A stretch of 64,000 nucleotides of DNA. It comes from Mesorhizobium sp. B2-4-3 (lineage in GTDB: Bacteria > Pseudomonadota > Alphaproteobacteria > Rhizobiales > Rhizobiaceae). A program made the translations under genes and the position numbers. Below the pieces are notes generated by a model, which worked only from the letters and a program-made list of their open reading frames with translations, did not search any database and was not told where the DNA came from. Position 1 is the first letter of the stretch, and every line of letters begins with the position of its first letter. This document shows positions 62,034-64,000 of this stretch, piece after piece. The stretch lies in assembly GCF_006442815.1 (NCBI RefSeq), contig NZ_VFVL01000006.1, forward strand, positions 173,191 through 237,190, given 5' to 3'.

Positions 62034-63770
62034 TTAATATCCCAAAGCCTCGCCGGCGGCCGCGCGGCTGTCGATGGCGCCGTTGTAGCGCGCGCCGTCG
62101 CCTTTCTCGATCTGTGCCAGGCTCTTGCCACCGACCAGGATGCCGGCGGCTTGCCCCCAGGTCTCGTCGCTCAAGTCCAGGTGATAGCCCATGCCGGCAA
62201 GCAGCTTCTCCGTGTCCGGCGAAAGCCCGAACGGTTCGACATAGATGGTGTCTGGCAGCCATTGATGATGGATGCGCGGCGCGTCGATCGCCTGCTGGAT
62301 GTCCATGCCGTGGTCGATGACGTTGACGATCGCCTCCAGCGTGATGGTGATGATGCGCGAGCCGCCCGGACTGCCGATGATCATGAACGGCTTGCCGTCC
62401 TTGGTCACGATCGTCGGGCTCATCGAGGATAATGGCGTCTTCTTCGGCTGGATGGCGTTCGCCTCGCCCTGGACCAGGCCGTAGAGGTTGGGCACGCCGG
62501 GCTTCTGGGTGAAATCGTCCATCTCGTTGTTGAGCAGGATGCCGGTGCCGTCGGCGACGACGCCGGCGCCGAAGGAGCCGTTCAGCGTGTAGGTAACGGC
62601 CACGGCGTTGCCGTCCTTGTCGATGATCGAATAGTGGGTGGTCTCCTTCGACTCGCCGAAGCCCTTCGGCATCAGCTCCTTCGACACGCCAGCACGGAAG
62701 GGATCGATCTTGTCGCGAATGTCTTTCGCATAGTTCTTGTCGAGCAGCTTAGAGACCGGATTGTCGACGAAATCGGGATCGCCGAGGGCGGAGTTGCGGT
62801 CGACATACGCATGGCGCATGGCCTCGACCATAACGTGGACCGTCTCGGCTGAGCCGGCGCCGAGATAGGACAGCGGATAGCCCTCCAATACATTGAGGAT
62901 CTCGCAGATGATGACGCCGCCCGAGCTCGGCGGCGGCGAGGAGATGATCTCGTAGCCGCGATAGGAACAGGTCACCGGCTTCAGCTCACGCACCGCATAT
63001 TGCTCGAAATCGGGTTTGGCGAGGATGCCGCCCTTGGCGCCGCTCGCCTTGACGATTTCATCGGCGATGGTGCCTTTGTAGAAGGAGTCCGGCCCCTTTT
63101 CCGAGATCGCCGAAAGGGAGGCGGCAAGGTCCGGCTGAACAAGCTTCTCGCCGATGCCATAAGGCTTCCCGTCTTTTTTGAGGAAGATGGCGGCGGCAGC
63201 CGGGTCCTTCGCCAACCGGTCGGCGCTGCCGGCGAATGATGCGGCGTCGCCCTGGTTGAGCACGAAGCCGTCTTTGGCGTAGGCAATCGCCGGCGCCATC
63301 AGATCCTGCCTCGACAAGGTCCCGTATTTCTCGCGCGCCATCTCGAAGCCGGCGACCGAGCCCGGCACGCCGACCGCCAGATAGCCGTCGAGGCTGGCGC
63401 CCTTGATCGGCTTGCCGTCCTTGTCGAGATACATGGTCTTGGTCGCGGCGAGCGGCGCGCGCTCGCGGAAATCGAGGAAGGTCGTGCGGCCGTCCTTCAG
63501 CCGGATGGTCATGAACCCGCCGCCGCCGATGTTGCCGGCATTGGGATAGACGACGGCGAGCGCATAGCCGACGGCAACAGCGGCATCGACCGCATTGCCG
63601 CCCTTTTTCAGCACGTCGACGCCGATCTCGGTCGCCAGATGCTGGGCCGTCACCACCATGCCGTGCTCACCCTTGGCCGGTTGCGGCGAGGCGGCGAAGA
63701 CGGCGGCCGGCGTGAAGGCAAAGGTGAGCGAAAGGCTGACGGCGATCAGCGTCCGGCGGGTCAAGGGCAT
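62034..63770 (-). CDS. ggt: Gamma-glutamyltransferase
   Basis: A 578-residue gamma-glutamyltranspeptidase. A Sec signal peptide (RRTLIAVSLSLTFAFTPAAV, cleavage near residue 27) is followed by the large-subunit region (GGNAVDAAVAVGYALAVVYP, with the substrate Arg in DFRERAP) and the autoprocessing site KETTHYS, with catalytic Thr377 starting the small subunit. PGGSRIITITLE closes the active site. It cleaves glutathione or other gamma-glutamyl compounds in the periplasm. ATG 63770 is chosen because the signal peptide begins there; upstream codons read as non-coding. Confidence 0.93.
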   Translation of the reverse strand: MPLTRRTLIAVSLSLTFAFTPAAVFAASPQPAKGEHGMVVTAQHLATEIGVDVLKKGGNAVDAAVAVGYALAVVYPNAGNIGGGGFMTIRLKDGRTTFLDFRERAPLAATKTMYLDKDGKPIKGASLDGYLAVGVPGSVAGFEMAREKYGTLSRQDLMAPAIAYAKDGFVLNQGDAASFAGSADRLAKDPAAAAIFLKKDGKPYGIGEKLVQPDLAASLSAISEKGPDSFYKGTIADEIVKASGAKGGILAKPDFEQYAVRELKPVTCSYRGYEIISSPPPSSGGVIICEILNVLEGYPLSYLGAGSAETVHVMVEAMRHAYVDRNSALGDPDFVDNPVSKLLDKNYAKDIRDKIDPFRAGVSKELMPKGFGESKETTHYSIIDKDGNAVAVTYTLNGSFGAGVVADGTGILLNNEMDDFTQKPGVPNLYGLVQGEANAIQPKKTPLSSMSPTIVTKDGKPFMIIGSPGGSRIITITLEAIVNVIDHGMDIQQAIDAPRIHHQWLPDTIYVEPFGLSPDTEKLLAGMGYHLDLSDETWGQAAGILVGGKSLAQIEKGDGARYNGAIDSRAAAGEALGY

Positions 63771-64000
63771 GGCGGTGCTCCAGTGCTGCGTGCTTAGAAG
63801 AACTACTTGGAGCGGCCGAGTCCATCCATCAATATGACCGTACACATATTGGTTTTCGCTCGCTGGTAAGTTCCAGGTCGTAGGAAGAGAGCCGAGGCCG
63901 ACGCCAGCCAATCTCCCCCCTTGTGAGGGCTTTGCACGGAACCGGGTTGGTGATTCCGTAGGTCAGGAATGAAGGGGGATGATTCGGATGGTCGATCGTG

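Noticed and set aside
63979..64000. Possible start of another plus-strand gene (AAGGGGG then ATG 63979 or 63988)
   Set aside because: Only four to seven codons are in the window, so no protein evidence exists. The rest of 63771-63978 shows no gene, hairpin or repeat that I can support.
1..64000. CRISPR arrays, tRNA/rRNA genes, integrases or transposases
   Set aside because: I looked for regular short repeats, cloverleaf ends and recombinase-like proteins and saw none; the palindromes found are irregularly placed.

Overview
The window is high-GC DNA from an alphaproteobacterium of the Rhizobiales. Gene content (ActSR, DctABD, cyo quinol oxidase with SURF1, the ehu/eut ectoine catabolism genes) and several families of short intergenic palindromes of the kind common in Mesorhizobium point to Mesorhizobium or a close relative. 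This is inferred from content; no rRNA or marker search was possible. I saw no rRNA, tRNA, CRISPR array, transposase or phage structural gene.

Region 1 (1-23100) is catabolic. It opens with the first codons of a sugar-type ABC binding protein on the minus strand. A LacI-family regulon follows: two SDR dehydrogenases, two metallo-beta-lactamase-fold lactonases, a beta-hydroxyacid dehydrogenase and an MmgE/PrpD protein. Four copies of one palindrome (roughly TTGnTAYC|GGTAMCAA) lie in its promoter regions. Next is a ten-gene minus-strand unit (19106 to 8392): a periplasmic binding protein, an ABC ATPase, two permeases, a GMC oxidoreductase, its small subunit, a carboxymuconolactone-decarboxylase-like protein, an aldehyde dehydrogenase, an SMP-30 lactonase and a LysR regulator. 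It reads as uptake plus stepwise oxidation of a sugar or polyol. Divergent from it is an ETF beta/alpha pair with a membrane Fe-S oxidoreductase, an electron route to quinone.

Region 2 (23100-37906) is a complete ectoine/5-hydroxyectoine uptake and degradation locus. The aminotransferase, semialdehyde dehydrogenase and AsnC regulator lie on the minus strand. The MocR-type regulator EnuR, the ehuABCD importer and eutABC-doeA-doeB lie on the plus strand. Together they can carry ectoine to aspartate. No ectoine biosynthesis genes are present.

Region 3 (37923-46500) is respiratory: cyoABCD, SURF1 and the redox two-component system ActS/ActR form one overlapping minus-strand operon, with a divergent MFS transporter. 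A perfect 19-bp palindrome sits between them.

Region 4 (46500-64000) is mixed: a nucleotide-sugar epimerase, a LuxR-type regulator, two small unknown proteins, a compact ATP-grasp / cytochrome P450 / GH3 adenylating enzyme / acyltransferase cluster of apparently lower GC, a pseudouridine synthase, a histidine phosphatase, dctA with its sigma-54 promoter and dctBD, a small membrane protein and gamma-glutamyltransferase. The ATP-grasp-P450-GH3-acyltransferase group is the best candidate for an undescribed system, probably a small-molecule (amide conjugate) pathway.
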